Shown here piece by piece: positions 36,222 through 47,542 of a stretch of 64,000 bases of DNA. Each line of letters begins with the position of its first letter. Position 1 is the stretch's first letter. This DNA comes from Diphasiastrum complanatum. Taxonomy: Eukaryota > Streptophyta > Lycopodiopsida > Lycopodiales > Lycopodiaceae. Where the stretch lies: the NCBI GenBank assembly GCA_029204225.1, contig CM055106.1, forward strand, positions 13,063,364-13,127,363. Reading direction: 5' to 3'. The notes under the pieces were generated by a model. The model searched no databases. It was not told the origin of the DNA and worked only from the letters and a program-made list of their open reading frames with translations. Made by a program: the position numbers and the translations under genes.

Positions 36222-36722
36222 GGACAACTTTGACATGTATTTTCAGTCACATCCAAGCAGTGACCATGACAAGATTCAATTAGTAGGAACATACCTTGAT
36301 GGATTTGCAAAAATATGGTGGCAATATTGGATGCAGTGTGAAGAATATCATATTACCACTGATAAATCGCCAATCTTTGTACAAAAGTGCATTGAAAATT
36401 TTGGATGTGCAGATGGTCAAATATGGCATTCTACCCAACAAACATCTATTGTTGAGACCTATGACAATGACTTCCACATATACTGCACATATATGGTTAT
36501 TTGGTAGACCAATTTAATACGATGCACTATATTTTAGGCTTGAAGCTTGAGATAAGAGCTCGTTTATTTAAGGATATATATCAGGAGACTTGGATAATGT
36601 CATTATTTGACATAAGATCTCATGTTCATACTATAGAGCATGAACTGAACCAGGGTCAACGTGAAGCAACAAGAAAATACTTAACACCACTAGGCGCACT
36701 TTGGAAATATGTCAGTTGCTAA
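35829..36722 (+). pseudogene. Gypsy-like Gag core (broken)
   Basis: An ATG at 35829 opens an acidic 46-codon piece (YDFEYVDDSESKYEDQSNY) that ends in a stop. A second ATG at 36031 reads 158 codons with the retrotransposon Gag core: AHMDVRIWLDNFDMYFQSHP, IQLVGTYLDGFAKIWWQYW, then VDQFNTMHYILGLKLEIRAR after a frameshift (36501-36722). No zinc knuckle, protease or RT follows. A Ser/Glu-rich remnant is readable to about 37087. The 5' part is duplicated inverted at 4629-4985. Confidence 0.8.
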
Positions 36723-37119
36723 ATATCTATAATATGATAATGCGGTTACAAAAGTTGAAGGATCAGGACAAAGCACCTACAATTCAATTGGGAAAAACTA
36801 TTAATCCAATAATGTGAAAAAATGATAGGCCAAGTGATTATGGTGAATCATCATCATCATCCGAGGATGAATTGGAAGTGCGAAACGATTATAAAGATCA
36901 TTATTCATCAATGTCATTAGTAAATGAATTGGAAGTGAAAAGTGATGAAGAAGAACATTTATCAACAATGGAAAAGTTCATTCAGCAAATAGGTCAGCCA
37001 ACTTCATCAGCAGCTCTTGAATTCACATTGAATTCACAGAAATGGCCAATCAACATTTATGCAACGCATACAAGATTGACAACATAAATGCAATTCCCAA
37101 TTTGAATCGAACAAGAAAA

Positions 37120-37585
37120 TGTGAAAACAGAGATCAAAACACATTTAGCTCATCGATGATCTTTAGCTAAATTTGGTTGCACATCTAGAAATAGCTAGAA
37201 GATAGAAATCACTACTTTATGCATCCTAGAACTTAGAAATACACAAAGATCTGATCATAAACACTTAGATATGACTTAGTATTGTCCCTTTCCGTACAAC
37301 ATCAGTACAATACTGTACTTCACGTGTGAAAGCTAGATCGACCATAAAATCAACATTCTACACATAGAAACTCAAGATATCAAGAGAAAAACATACGAGA
37401 TGGACATAGAAACACAAGAGATGAATTCTCCACAAAGAAAGAAACTTTGATGATTATTTATCCACACAGCTACAACTATTTATAGCTTCCAAAATGTCAT
37501 TTGGCCACTTGCCCCAAACTTGACCTAAATTGAAAACTTCTAGATACGTGAGGATACTACACTAGATCCTAACATAATTTTAACA
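37120..37585 (+). mobile_element. Solo or truncated copia LTR
   Basis: A 466-bp segment begins TGTGAAAAC and ends TTTTAACA, directly followed by a primer-binding site. It contains ACTTCACGTGTGAAAG near 37318, a motif shared with other copia LTRs here, and a TATTTATAGC TATA-like site near 37470. The left edge is inferred from the imperfect inverted ends. No second LTR or coding region follows. Confidence 0.65.
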
Positions 37586-37597
37586 TGGTATCAGAGC
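37586..37597 (+). other. Copia primer-binding site (initiator Met tRNA)
   Basis: TGGTATCAGAGC, a perfect match to the plant copia consensus, follows the TTTTAACA end of the LTR. Confidence 0.88.
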
Positions 37598-38133
37598 GGC
37601 AGGGTGATCTAGGTATGCACGATCCGGTGGAGTCATCGTCGACATCTTTCACTAGGTAAAACGGCACTCAAAGTATCTCAAGAGAACGGACACCGTACGG
37701 GGTGCAAGTGGTTCGAATGGTAGGAAGTGACAAAGTTTCTTTGATTGGAGCTTCGGGGAAGATCATAACGATCGTCGTAAGGTGAATTCTTGGAAGAATT
37801 CATGGAAAATTGCTCAAAACGGAGAATTGCTTCGAAAAATGACTAAGACAGAAAGCTGGCAAAAACTCCTAGCACTAGCTCTGATCTCAAGTAAAGTGAA
37901 GATGCTGTAAGAACGTCATAAAGGTCCGTGTATCCGTGTCTCTCTCTCAATGATGGTCTACGTGAGTTTTGGGCCATGTCTTAGTGGATTCTGATCCCAG
38001 TAGCACTGATCTTACGTAAAGTGAAGATGCTGTAAGAACATGAATGCCCTTTTATGTGTGTGTGTGTGTGTGTGTATGCGCGCGCGCGGTGTGCATTAAC
38101 GTTGCTTCTCGAATGGTTAACACCATCGCAATG

Positions 38134-38166
<33 letters not shown>

Positions 38167-38361
38167 GAAGCTGGTAAGTTCCCTGTTTTGGCTCGTCACC
38201 CCTGTGTGCAGTTAGGCCGCTGCTCGTACCTGCACGTATTGCCCATATAGCAATCCAGAAGCCCCCTCCTCTACTCCGTCCAATCCCCTGCAACTTTACA
38301 TTCGCGAACCACGTTATCCACAGACTCTGTCGCCCACAATCGTTTCCCTCATCAGCTGATT
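37598..38361. repeat. Leader remnant, direct repeat and compound microsatellites
   Basis: After the PBS no gag can be read. GTAAAGTGAAGATGCTGTAA occurs at about 37893 and again at about 38015, a direct repeat 120 bp apart. Simple repeats follow: (GT)n then GC-rich alternation at about 38055-38088, and (CT)n(CA)n at about 38132-38166. The last 110 bases before the ATG at 38362 are richer in G+C than the surroundings and contain several CpG steps. Confidence 0.7.
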
Positions 38362-39586
38362 ATGGAGATCCCCACTTGGGTCTTTTGGTTGCAGGTTACT
38401 TATAGCCTGTGGACGTTCTTTAGGAATGCTAAGTTCCTCCGTGTGCCTTTTATCCTCGCAAGCATGGCTTGGAATGGGGGCCTCGCACGCACCTGGTTCT
38501 CAGTGCGCAAGGTGCTGATACTGAATGGTTCTAGCAGGGAAACAGGGAACGACTGGGAGAAGTACAACACTGATGAAGAATGTAAACGGTTTGAGTTTGA
38601 ATTACATAACGACTATGAAATGCAATTTAAGCTTAAGTCTCATAAGTATAAATTCATAGCATCTAGGGAGATGGGGAAACCGATCAAATTTCTGCATTTT
38701 GCAGAAGATTATGTGCTTGCCCAGCAGGATATTGTGCTGGTTGGCAAAATACATCTTATAAAAATCTGTTGCCCCAGAGAGAATGTTCTCTTACATTTTG
38801 AAAGGTGGTGTTATGAAGGAGGTTGAAGAATACTGCTTGGTTGACAACACATCAGATGAGCTGCTTAATGAAAATTTTATGAGGATCGTTTCAATTGGCC
38901 CTTTGGCTTTACAAGCAAGGGGTTTTGACCAAATCTCAACCTTGGTGAGTTTTTTCATTGTATTCATGGACATATTTTCATACTGGTTCAACAAGGTTTG
39001 GGTTCTATTTAAAGAGTGGGGTTTTAAGACAACCAAAATCATGTTGTCACATTTGGGCTTAAGGACTAGAGTGATCATCCATGAACTGTTGAGTACGGGT
39101 AGTGACTCTCTCATGTTTTGTGATGACTCAAGAAAAAAGGTTTATTACCACAAACTAAAGAGGTTCCTGGCGCTCAGAGGCTGCCAATTACCACTGCAGA
39201 GTTCAACGAGCCATATTGTGATCGATAGGAATGATATTGTCCCTGAATCTTTGAAATTGTCAATGGGGCTTAAAACCTTTGAGATCCTGACCGAATCACC
39301 AGGGCAAGGTTATTATAACATCACAATAAGTGATGACTTGCATTCGGAAAGGAGGGAGTATTTGGAGAAGCCTAGTATTTTGAAACTCATAAATTACATG
39401 AAGCACGTGTGTGATTTAGGCTTTTACCCTGTTGTACAGATGTCAGAAACTTCTGTACACGTGGTCAACCCTATACAGGCCATGGTTGAGGGTCTTTACG
39501 AATGGGTCCTCTTGGTTGAACTTGATACAGACAGAGAGAGAGAATATTTTGTGTCCGATTGCCCTTTAAATGGTCGGGTTGTCTAG
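38362..39586 (+). CDS. Unrecognised gene-like region (two overlapping frames)
   Basis: Two long frames overlap: 38362-38826 (154 codons, MEIPTWVFWLQVTYSLWTFF at the start) and 38783-39586 (267 codons), the second being open from 38762. A join around 38760-38800 would give a protein of about 400 residues ending in NGRVV. Hydrophobic stretches lie near residues 7-20 of the first frame and at TLVSFFIVFMDIFSYWF in the second, so a membrane protein is possible. The rest is soluble-looking with mixed charge (SERREYLEKPSILKLINYM). A GTGAGT donor-like site lies at 38945, so introns may be hidden in the open frame. It has no transposon motif, and base composition is higher in G+C than the flanks. I do not recognise the family. 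It could be a host gene, an old retrocopy, or a degraded gene with one frameshift. Confidence 0.5.
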
Positions 39587-41859
39587 CCGGCTGTTAGTGG
39601 CAATGTTTACAGTCCAGATCACGTAGGGCCAAGATAGCTGAGTGTGGTCACTGGCAATGCTCGGTAAAAGTTTCTGGGCACGTACCAGGCTCCTCTCTAA
39701 TGTTTTTCATGATGTGGGTGCTAGTGCCCGAGGTAGCTCTTTCAAATAGGATGCCAGCAAGTATCTTGTTTTTATTTGCTTAGCATTATCTCTATATTCT
39801 ACAGTAGCCAGCAATTCTGCTTAGGCTTCTTCGTAATCAATTTATCTTATGTTTCGTAAGTCTTATTTCAAATAGGACTGCGAACATTCTTTCTTTAGTT
39901 TAAATATGCAGTTCAGCAGTCTACAATTTCTTGAATGATCTTCTTCCCTTCTGCAATTTACTTCAACAACAGGCTGTGGGTCCACATCACAGACTTGCAG
40001 CTGAATCGTGATGGATTGAATGGATTTTTTGTCAGTTTCTACAATGGGAGAGTTGAGAATGGAAGCACAAAAGTGTCGAATTTCAACTTTTAGGCAGTTC
40101 GAATCCGAATGGTGTTTGTATTTGAATTGACACCAAATCGGGGAATCGACCATGAGTCGAATCCTATATTGATTTGACAATAACAAATTCAATTATTGGT
40201 TGAATTCTGCTAGAATAATATTGGACCATTAGTCAAATATGCATCGACTAATGTTTGACTAACATTTGAATTTTAATTAAATGAACTAGATAAGTTTTGA
40301 GAAAATTATGATCTAGATTAGTTCAAGTTAGTGTAGGTTGCTTACACTTGGCATGATGGTAGAGAGAGCAAGGATGCACCTCATCATGTTATTTGGCCAT
40401 GTGGAGCAAGAGGTGTACCAAAATGGTCCCATCGTAGTAAGAGTTGATTTGAGAGTGGTCCAATCATTGATGAGCTTTGTTTCCACCTATCTTGAATCTC
40501 GAGCCACGTTATGAGTGAGAGAGAACTTGTATTGACACTTAGTTTTTTTATAAGAGAGTAGCTCCAACACTTCGAAAAAAAATTTATGTTCTCTCTCTAC
40601 TCGAGAGCAAAGCCTTGTATTTTTTTCTCTCTATGAGCAAAAGTATTTTACTTAGTTTTCTTCATCAAGTGTTCGCATACTATGTGAATGATAGCTTTTG
40701 ATTGTGGATGCATGCTTGTGTGCTCTTGCCTTGACATTGTCTAGCTAGATTGCTTGCATCAATCAAGAGATAGATTCATCTGTAATCACACACACCTTAG
40801 AAGATCATTCACATCATTGTGGAAGTCTCCACAAATGTGAAATTGTTGACATCTTGCCTATTCTACTCCTTTTTTAAGCATCTTAAAATGCAAAAAGTTC
40901 ATGTGTTTTTTTCCACATGCCTGTGCTACGCTTTCCACCCATCGCGTCATGCATCAGGTGTATGGTTGCCACGTCGCACATCCAGAGTCGCACTCCTAGA
41001 CTGGTCAATCAGATTCAAAGTGCTTGTTATGTTTCATAAAATACACGTGAAACACGAACAGTGTGGTATTTTTTTTTAAGGCCTTGCCATGTCATGTTGT
41101 TATAAAATTAATTGATGTATGTGATAAAGTTTTAAAATGTATACAAAATTATGTTAAATGTTTTGATTTTTTAATAGAACCATAATCTTCATAAGTTTGT
41201 ATTTTATAACAAGAAATTTGACGTCAGTTTGTTTTAAGGTTTGAATAGACATTGAAAACCTTAATAGATAATAATAAAGCTCAATACAAGCACTAGAAAG
41301 TTAAATTTCTAATGATACAACTTATCATTTTTTCTCTTTTAGAAGATGAGTTTGAGCTTTAACTGAAATTTCTAGATTTTTCATATGTAGTTGTACTATC
41401 CCAATTCTCATACTTCACCCAGATTTGAGCACAAATAAACCACGTCTAGTATTGGAATGCATGTCATATACCGAATTGCTTGATCTCAAAATGAAACACG
41501 TTGCACTAGCTACTTTTCTTGATTCTTGACTATTTTTGTTCATTCGATAAGATGCTTTAGCGTGTACTTAACTTAGCTTGTCAATTTTATTACACTTTTT
41601 TGAAAACTTATTAATACTTTGGCTTTGAAGTTGTTGAAGAAGGTGACCTTTTCAAGTTCTTAGTGATTGTGGTATTTAGAAATTTCTTGTCAGTTGCCAC
41701 ATAATTGTCTTCACTCAAATCTACAAACAATTTCATCATTAATCAAGATTAAAAATCACAATTTTTATTCTCAATAATCACATTTTAGTATCAATTTCTT
41801 TTGAAAATTTTGCAATAAGTAATTACAAATAGTATTTGAAACCAAAATACATATTAGTA
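39587..41859. other. AT-rich intergenic region
   Basis: No gene found. Sequence after 39587 has the look of an untranslated tail. From about 40200 to 40830 it resembles a copia LTR in composition, with TTTTTTATAAG near 40546 and CT-rich tracts, but ends and PBS are not evident. A short inverted repeat, TGTGGAAGTCTCCACA, lies at about 40818-40833. Confidence 0.4.
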
Positions 41860-42440
41860 TTCAGAGTTTTCATGATTGGTTATTCAAGTATTCATGATTA
41901 GTATTCAAGACTATCCATGAACTGTATTCAAGAGTGTTGACAATAATCACGATCATTATTCAAAATTGAAACGATCAATAATCAAAGTATTAACGATCAA
42001 TATTCAACATTCAACTGTATTCATGATTAGTATTCACAATAATCACACTCATTATTTGAAATATTCAATTGTATTTGTAGTATATTCGATCAAATTCTCA
42101 ATATTAGCAATCAATATTCAAGAGTATTCACGATCCGTTTTCACAATATTCACGATCAGTATTCACAATAATCACGATCAGTTTCCACAATATTCACGAT
42201 CAGTATTCACAATAATCACGATCGGTATTCACAATAATCACAATCAGTATTCACAATAATCACAATCAACATCTCAAAATATTCGCTCTCAATATTCGCA
42301 ATTTTCATTATCAGTATTCACAATAATCACGATCAACATCTCAAAATATTCGCTCTCAATATTCGCAATTTTCATTATCAGTATTCACAATAATCACGAT
42401 CATCATCTCAAAATATTCGTTCTCAATATTTACAATTTTA
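41860..42440. repeat. AT-rich minisatellite with 67-bp higher-order unit
   Basis: The basic unit is about 22 bp, AGTATTCACAATAATCACGA plus TC, repeated with variation. It is irregular from 41860 to about 42120 and regular from about 42120. From 42268 a larger unit of 67 bp appears: blocks beginning AACATCTCAAAATATTCG start at 42268, 42335 and (as ATCATCTC...) 42402, each made of one 22-bp unit plus a 45-bp variant pair. No CRISPR-like alternation with unique spacers is present. Confidence 0.9.
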
Positions 42441-42819
42441 GATCATCGCCAGTCATCAATTAGGCATTCAGTGAAAAAGTTGACCAATTCTTCATCCAAT
42501 ATAGAAGACATTTTACATGTCTTGCGAAAGAAAACACAATCACAGAAGATCAACTATTACTTGTGTCAACTTATTAATTCGTTATATCTTTCACAAAAAA
42601 ATCTAATAAGTACAATTGTCTACGTTAAACAAAACAATCACCAATCATTCATCTCTCGATGTTGTATAGTTGATGAAGGAAATATCCATCTTTAGATTGG
42701 ACAAGCATAGTCGTCTTTTGCTTTTCAAGATCTAAGGAATAAGATAAATTTTCTAACAAAAACAATATTTTGTGCTTCAAATTATCACACATAATCTCAC
42801 CATTGGCACAAACAAATAA

Positions 42820-43035
42820 TGCGCATGTGTGTGTGTGTGTGTATGTGTGTGTGTGTAAGCATTACACATGGGTGATGCAAATTGCTACAAAGTATGCAGT
42901 TTTGAATGTTAGATCACAGCTTTTGCTTTTTGGGCCTCATCGTGTGTGTGTAAGCATTACACATGGGTGATGCAATTTGCTACAAAGTATGCAGTTTTGA
43001 ATGTTAGATCACAACTTTTGCTTTTTGGGCCTCAT
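42820..43035. repeat. TG microsatellite and 95-bp tandem duplication
   Basis: An imperfect (TG)n run at about 42825-42856 is followed by a segment starting TAAGCATTACACATGGGTGA, repeated once with an offset of 95 bp (42856-42950 and 42951-43035). The second copy is preceded by a shorter TG run, which suggests that the TG tract mediated the duplication. Confidence 0.9.
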
Positions 43036-44298
43036 CGATCATGCATTGTTTGCATGCACCCTTTATAGGAATTTTTGAGTGACAACTAATGCATGTTAGT
43101 TGGGCCCTCAACAAAGGTTCCAACCTTTAAAGTTTAGACAATCACCAAAGAATATCATTTAATGTTGACTTTTTGCCAAACTCCATTGATCGACCTCAAC
43201 ACATAGTACTATTGCCTTTGCAAGGCAAGGCCAAAAATCAACATAGGTACTTTAGGTGAGGTCAAGCTCTCTGTTGTGAGGGCTTTATGCCCTTGGTTGG
43301 GCAGGTGATCTCAAAGGCATAAAGCACTCCCCTAGCAAGGCTTTACCTTATACTTAACAAGGCTTAAATCCTGTGAACTTGTAAATTAATCATCTGCTTG
43401 TGCTTGTATCTTCTGCCTCAACGGGAACATTATATGCACCTTAACCGTCACAAGTGAAAATCTATTGAAAGAAACACGCATCAATCACATAAATGTATTC
43501 ATCAAGTTCAACCACATTACAAAAAGAGTATATGTATGGAATATATACAATTTTTTTATGATGCACTCACTTACTATCAATCATAGTTTTTGTATCTTTG
43601 AGTGCACACAACAAGCTTGGAAGAGCTGCTCCTTTCAGGATAGATGAAATTATTATGTTGCTTTCGTCCACAAGTGTGCTCTTTATTAAGTTACATGATA
43701 CAGTCATTTTTGTATAACACTTATCACTATTTTTCTTTAAGCAACAGTAGCGAAAGTTTCTCAAATCATTTTGATTGTTGATGTTGTTGTTGCTGCTGTC
43801 GCTGTCTGCGCATTCTTGCACCCCAGGACTCCGAACTTTCGGTTGCCTTAACTGTAGATGTCTTCTTTAAAATCGCTAACTGGTCCTCTCATCATAGCTT
43901 CCAATTCAGCTACTTTTCCTGGCATAGAACGTCACATGAAGTTGGATTATGCTTCTTTAAGTAATCCAACCTCACCACATAATATTGCATTTGCAATGCA
44001 AGGCCAAGAAGTCAAAAGTAGCCATTATGCAATGGAAGGTGCCAAGCACTTTTACCAGGCAAAAGGCCCTCTACCACGCACCTTTCATAATACTATTATA
44101 ATCCAAGCTGGTTTGCTTCCCATCTAAAGAAGAAACTTTGGTCTAGGTTCAGATCCCCTTGGAAACCAAGATGCATAACTCCCTAATATATAGTTTCATC
44201 ACATTTCTCATTCCTTTCATCACATTTTTCATTCCTTCCTTTAGGTTGTGAAATAAGTATATGAAGCAACGGAAGGAAGGGAGATAAAAAGATCTGTG
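43036..44298. other. Intergenic region upstream of the PfpI-type gene
   Basis: No gene is recognised. Open stretches at 43465-43647 and 43858-44127 have no known domain. The 250 bp before the ATG at 44299 would include the promoter and 5' UTR of the PfpI gene. A tandem-like TCATCACATTTTTCATTCCT pattern occurs at about 44205-44240. No TATA box can be assigned with confidence. Confidence 0.4.
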
Positions 44299-45297
44299 AT
44301 GATGGCAGGAAAGAAGCTGGAGATCGCTATTCCAATCTTCCACGATCTGACAGCTCTGGACGCCATAGGCCCTTATGAGGTGTTGCAGTTGCTGCCCAAT
44401 GCCCAGATCAAGTTCGTGAGCCACAAACCAGGACTTCTGCGAGCTTGCCGGGGATCCTTATCTCTCCAAGCAACTGCTTCCTTTGAGGAAGTGCCCAATC
44501 CTCAGGTGGTGCTGGTTCCTGGAGGCCCCGGCTCCAAGGCTCTCATGCAGGATCAGGTTCTTCTTGACTGGCTTCGAAAGGTACAACAGTTTCTGTCCTC
44601 TGAGCCCACTGTTCCGGTCTGCTTCTGCTTTACATCATAGACGTATGTGCTTTTTGACTTGCAGTTGTATGATATGTTCACACTTCTGCTTTACATTATT
44701 TTTTTATTTAATTTGCAATTTTATGATATGTTCATATTTATGCATTGATGTGTTTGGGCTTGCAATTATGTGACGTGTGAATGCCTCAGGTACATGATAC
44801 AACGCTGTTCACAACATCCGTTTGCACTGGATCTCATCTGTTAGCTGCAGCAGGTATTTTGAGGGGACTAGAAGCAACTACTCACTGGAACACGTATGAC
44901 GTGCTTTCTCAGTACGGAGCCAAACCCGTTGCAAAGAGGGTTGTCCGGCAGGTTTGAACTTCTGAACGTCATTCTTTCTGCCCCTCGCACCTTTGATCAT
45001 GCCCTAATTTTCTGCGATCTGCTTGTTGTAGTGGGCGCTTATGAGTTTGACTTCTGTGTTTTGACCCAATTCAAGGGCAAGATCCTCACGGCAGCAGGAG
45101 TATCTTCAGGGATCGACATGGCGCTTGAGCTGGCAGCTTTAATCGCGGACGAGACCACTGCTAAAGTTATTCAGCTGCTGATAGAGTACGATCCACAGCC
45201 TCCCTTCGACACTGGCTCTGTGAGCAAGGCAGGACCAGAATTGACTGCTCGCACCATTGAATTCGTGAAGAAAATAGTACCCATCACTGATTTGTAG
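44299..45297 (+). CDS. PfpI/DJ-1 superfamily protein, isonitrile-hydratase-like (three exons)
   Basis: A spliced gene: exon 1 44299-44580, intron 209 bp (GTACAA...CTCAG), exon 2 44790-44951, intron 124 bp (GTTTGA...TTCAAG), exon 3 45076-45297 with TAG. Exon 1 ends in phase 0 and all joins keep the frame, giving 221 residues. Features in order: beta strand and loop FHDLTALDAIGPYEVLQLLP (residues 14-33), VLVPGGPGS, the nucleophile elbow TTSVCTGSHLLAAAGIL with Cys106, THWNTYD, then RVVRQ joined to GKILTAAGVSSGIDMALELA, and IEYDPQPPFDTGS near the end. This pattern fits the PfpI_2 group, which includes bacterial isonitrile hydratase (hydration of isonitriles to N-formamides). Substrate is not provable from sequence. 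Classical plant DJ-1 proteins have two fused domains; this has one. It looks intact. The upstream in-frame GTG at 44296 is unlikely to be the start. Probably cytosolic: no signal is evident. Confidence 0.85.
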
Positions 45298-45784
45298 GCT
45301 TCAACTCCAGCTTAATAAGTAATAAGATCCATCCTTGATATGAACGAATTAGCTGCTGATGAGTAGAGCTGATGCTCACATCCTAAGTGTATTTGTCTTT
45401 CTTTTCCATGCGATGTGGTATGAAGAGTGATCTTCTTAGATGGTATGAAGAACATCAGCTTTGTGGGTTGTTACCCAAATATTTCGAATTGCACTTAAAG
45501 TACGGTGAATCTACTATATTGAAAAATAATGCTTCATTCAAAATGATGTTGATCTGTTCAAAAGGGTAAAACTCGGCCGCTGTTGGGAGTGAGCAATTTA
45601 TTTTAAGGTCTTATTCTTGACACACTCAGAAAAAACACCAGGAATTGATATCATAAACTTGTTGGTTGAGTGATAGTTTATTTTGTTACACATGTAAGCT
45701 ACTTTGCACCGGCATCGGTTAATGCACAATGTATATATTGCACTAGCATCAGTTTATGCACAATACATACACTCTAGATTCATG
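45298..45784. other. 3' flank of the PfpI-type gene
   Basis: Likely 3' UTR and short spacer; AATAAGTAATAAG-type A-rich signals at about 45313-45328 may serve polyadenylation. Nothing else is recognised before the LTR element. Confidence 0.4.
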
Positions 45785-45789
45785 GGAAG
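45785..45789. repeat. Target-site duplication GGAAG (left)
   Basis: GGAAG precedes the first LTR and recurs at 51044-51048 directly after the second, a perfect 5-bp target duplication. Confidence 0.95.
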
Positions 45790-46708
45790 TGTTGTAAAGC
45801 TGACTTGGGTGCACCCAGCGTGCCCTGTAAGACTCAAAGGGGTGACACTCCCTAAGGTCCCAGAGCAAGTTCGAATGTCAAGGACTGAGCCTCCGACCTG
45901 TGGTGAGCCAGTCAAGTAGTCACAAAGTCATGAGCTAGCTCTGGAGCTCGAGTCATGGCCTAGTCAGGAAAGCAGGTTGATTCGGCCGCCGGGACGGCTC
46001 CCGGGACCCATGTCCGGGAGCCAGACTGATTCTGCCAGGCTTGCCAGGCTTAATCAGCAAAATAAAAACTAAGTCCTAAAAAGCGTGCTTTACCAGAAAG
46101 CACTATGTTTCAAACCAGAGGGGGTGCGCCGAATCACAGCAGAACTATAGGGGGAGTCCGGCAGACAGAAACTTGGGCAGCTCAACCAGCGCCAGGAATC
46201 CAGTCGCCAGGTCTCAGCTCCCTCTACCAGCACGAGCCAGGCACAATGCCCAGCACGTGTTGGTGGCCCCGAGACCGGTCAGTCTATGTATGAATGTAAC
46301 CTCTTCCAAATCTAATAAAGTTGATCCTTGGGGATGATTACCATTTCGGTTTCGCCTCCGGGACTGGTCCAAGTGGAAGGACCCTTACTACAACCGTTTT
46401 GCGTCGTTGGCGCCTAAGGGTCCTTGTCATCGACATGGGGCTTGCCGCTATGCCAATTGGTCAGTTTGGCGACCACTATGCCTTGGGTTTCATGTGTGGC
46501 TTGTCTTTGCCTTTGGTTACCTTTTGGGGACGGATTCTGAGTTGGCTTTCGGGTTGGTTGAGATTCCAGTTTTCTTAAGTCTGAATGGTTAAGCTTGTTA
46601 CGATTTTGAGTTAGCTTTTACGTAAGTGCATGATGGATGAATGTTAGACTTAAGTGCGTGTTGGGGAAACCGCTCAAGTCCCAGCGCCCTTTGAGGCGCC
46701 GGCGCAAC
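45790..46708 (+). mobile_element. 5' LTR of gag-protease retrotransposon
   Basis: 919-bp LTR with TGTTG and CAACA ends. Hand comparison with the 3' LTR (50124-51043) shows about 17 substitutions and one small indel, under 2% difference. It contains AATAAAG near 46313 as a possible polyadenylation signal. It is relatively rich in G+C. Confidence 0.96.
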
Positions 46709-46710
46709 AT

Positions 46711-46723
46711 GTGGTATCAGAGC
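46711..46723 (+). other. Primer-binding site (initiator Met tRNA)
   Basis: TGGTATCAGAGCC lies two bases after the LTR end, a full match to the initiator-Met site. Confidence 0.92.
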
Positions 46724-46800
46724 CGACTAGCCGGTCAGCTACGCAAGTCTCACAGGGATGGCCACGTTTTTGAGATTTGTCAGGACAACCGTTGCGCAAG

Positions 46801-47186
46801 GTGCTGCTCACAGTGTAAGCACGGGTGCGTCCACGGTCGGGGTGGTCGGCAGAACGGGGGACTTGATGAGTCAAAGTGCTGCCCTCGAGGTGTAAGCACG
46901 GTCAGTTCTCGCGGTTCGGGCCTGGCGCTGTCTGCACGTAGGACGGATGAGGCAAAGTGCTGCCTAGGTAGGTGAAAGCACGGTCTGTACCTTGTGGGGT
47001 GCGGGGCGACATATTCGAACTGTACGGGTTAACCATTGATACAGAGATGCTGCTCGAATTCGGGTGTAAAGCACGGGTGGTTAGCTGCCGGTGCGGGATA
47101 GCTGCCGATCGTTTAGCTATAAGGGCTATCGACCAAAAAGTGGTGGGGCGTGACTGAGGCAATGTGCTGCTTAATGGTGAAAGCAC
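46801..47186 (+). other. Array of five iterated hairpins in the leader
   Basis: Five units share the form GTGCTGC, a loop of 12 to 19 bases, then AGCACGG, so GTGCT pairs with AGCAC. They lie at 46801-46822, 46876-46899, 46957-46981, 47046-47073 (GATGCT variant) and 47164-47186. Most are preceded by TGAGKCAAA or a close variant and have GGTGTAA or GGTGAA before the 3' arm. Spacing is about 76, 81, 90 and 117 bp. They sit between the PBS and gag, where retroelement packaging and dimerisation signals usually lie; that role is inferred. Confidence 0.8.
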
Positions 47187-47542
47187 GGATGGTTGGATGG
47201 ATGTTTCCCCGTGGGCTAATTCTGTGATAGATTTGTGTGGGCGCGGCTAGGCAAAGGTCCTACGTCCGGTCTCAAGGGGGGTTTGTGGCTTGAGAAGGAT
47301 CCTCTGTGTTTGCTTTGGTTGGTATGTTCCGTTTGTCGTGTGCTTGCTTGGACACAAATGACCTGGTTCCTACTTGGCTCTCAGGTGATGTGGGCGTGCT
47401 AAGTTTGAGGAAGGGATATTTTCATTGAAGCTGATTTAATAAAGAAGAAAAGAGAGCTGTGGGGCCCGGCTGACAGAAGGGAGAGCTTCAAATATAAAAA
47501 GGATTGAGGCGATAATCTGTTGGAAGTACACCTCTGACTATA

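Noticed and set aside
40196-40833. Solo copia LTR
   Set aside because: Composition and a TATA-like site suggest one, but no matching ends, PBS or target duplication could be found.
41900-42440. Possible CRISPR-like array
   Set aside because: The repeats are contiguous with no unique spacers; it is a minisatellite in plant DNA.
44896-45297. 133-codon single-exon alternative for the PfpI gene end
   Set aside because: Its first part is out of frame with exon 2 and reads intron sequence; the three-exon model gives a continuous family match.
46105-46293. 62-codon frame repeated at 50439-50627
   Set aside because: Both copies lie inside the two LTRs and reflect LTR identity; no coding evidence.
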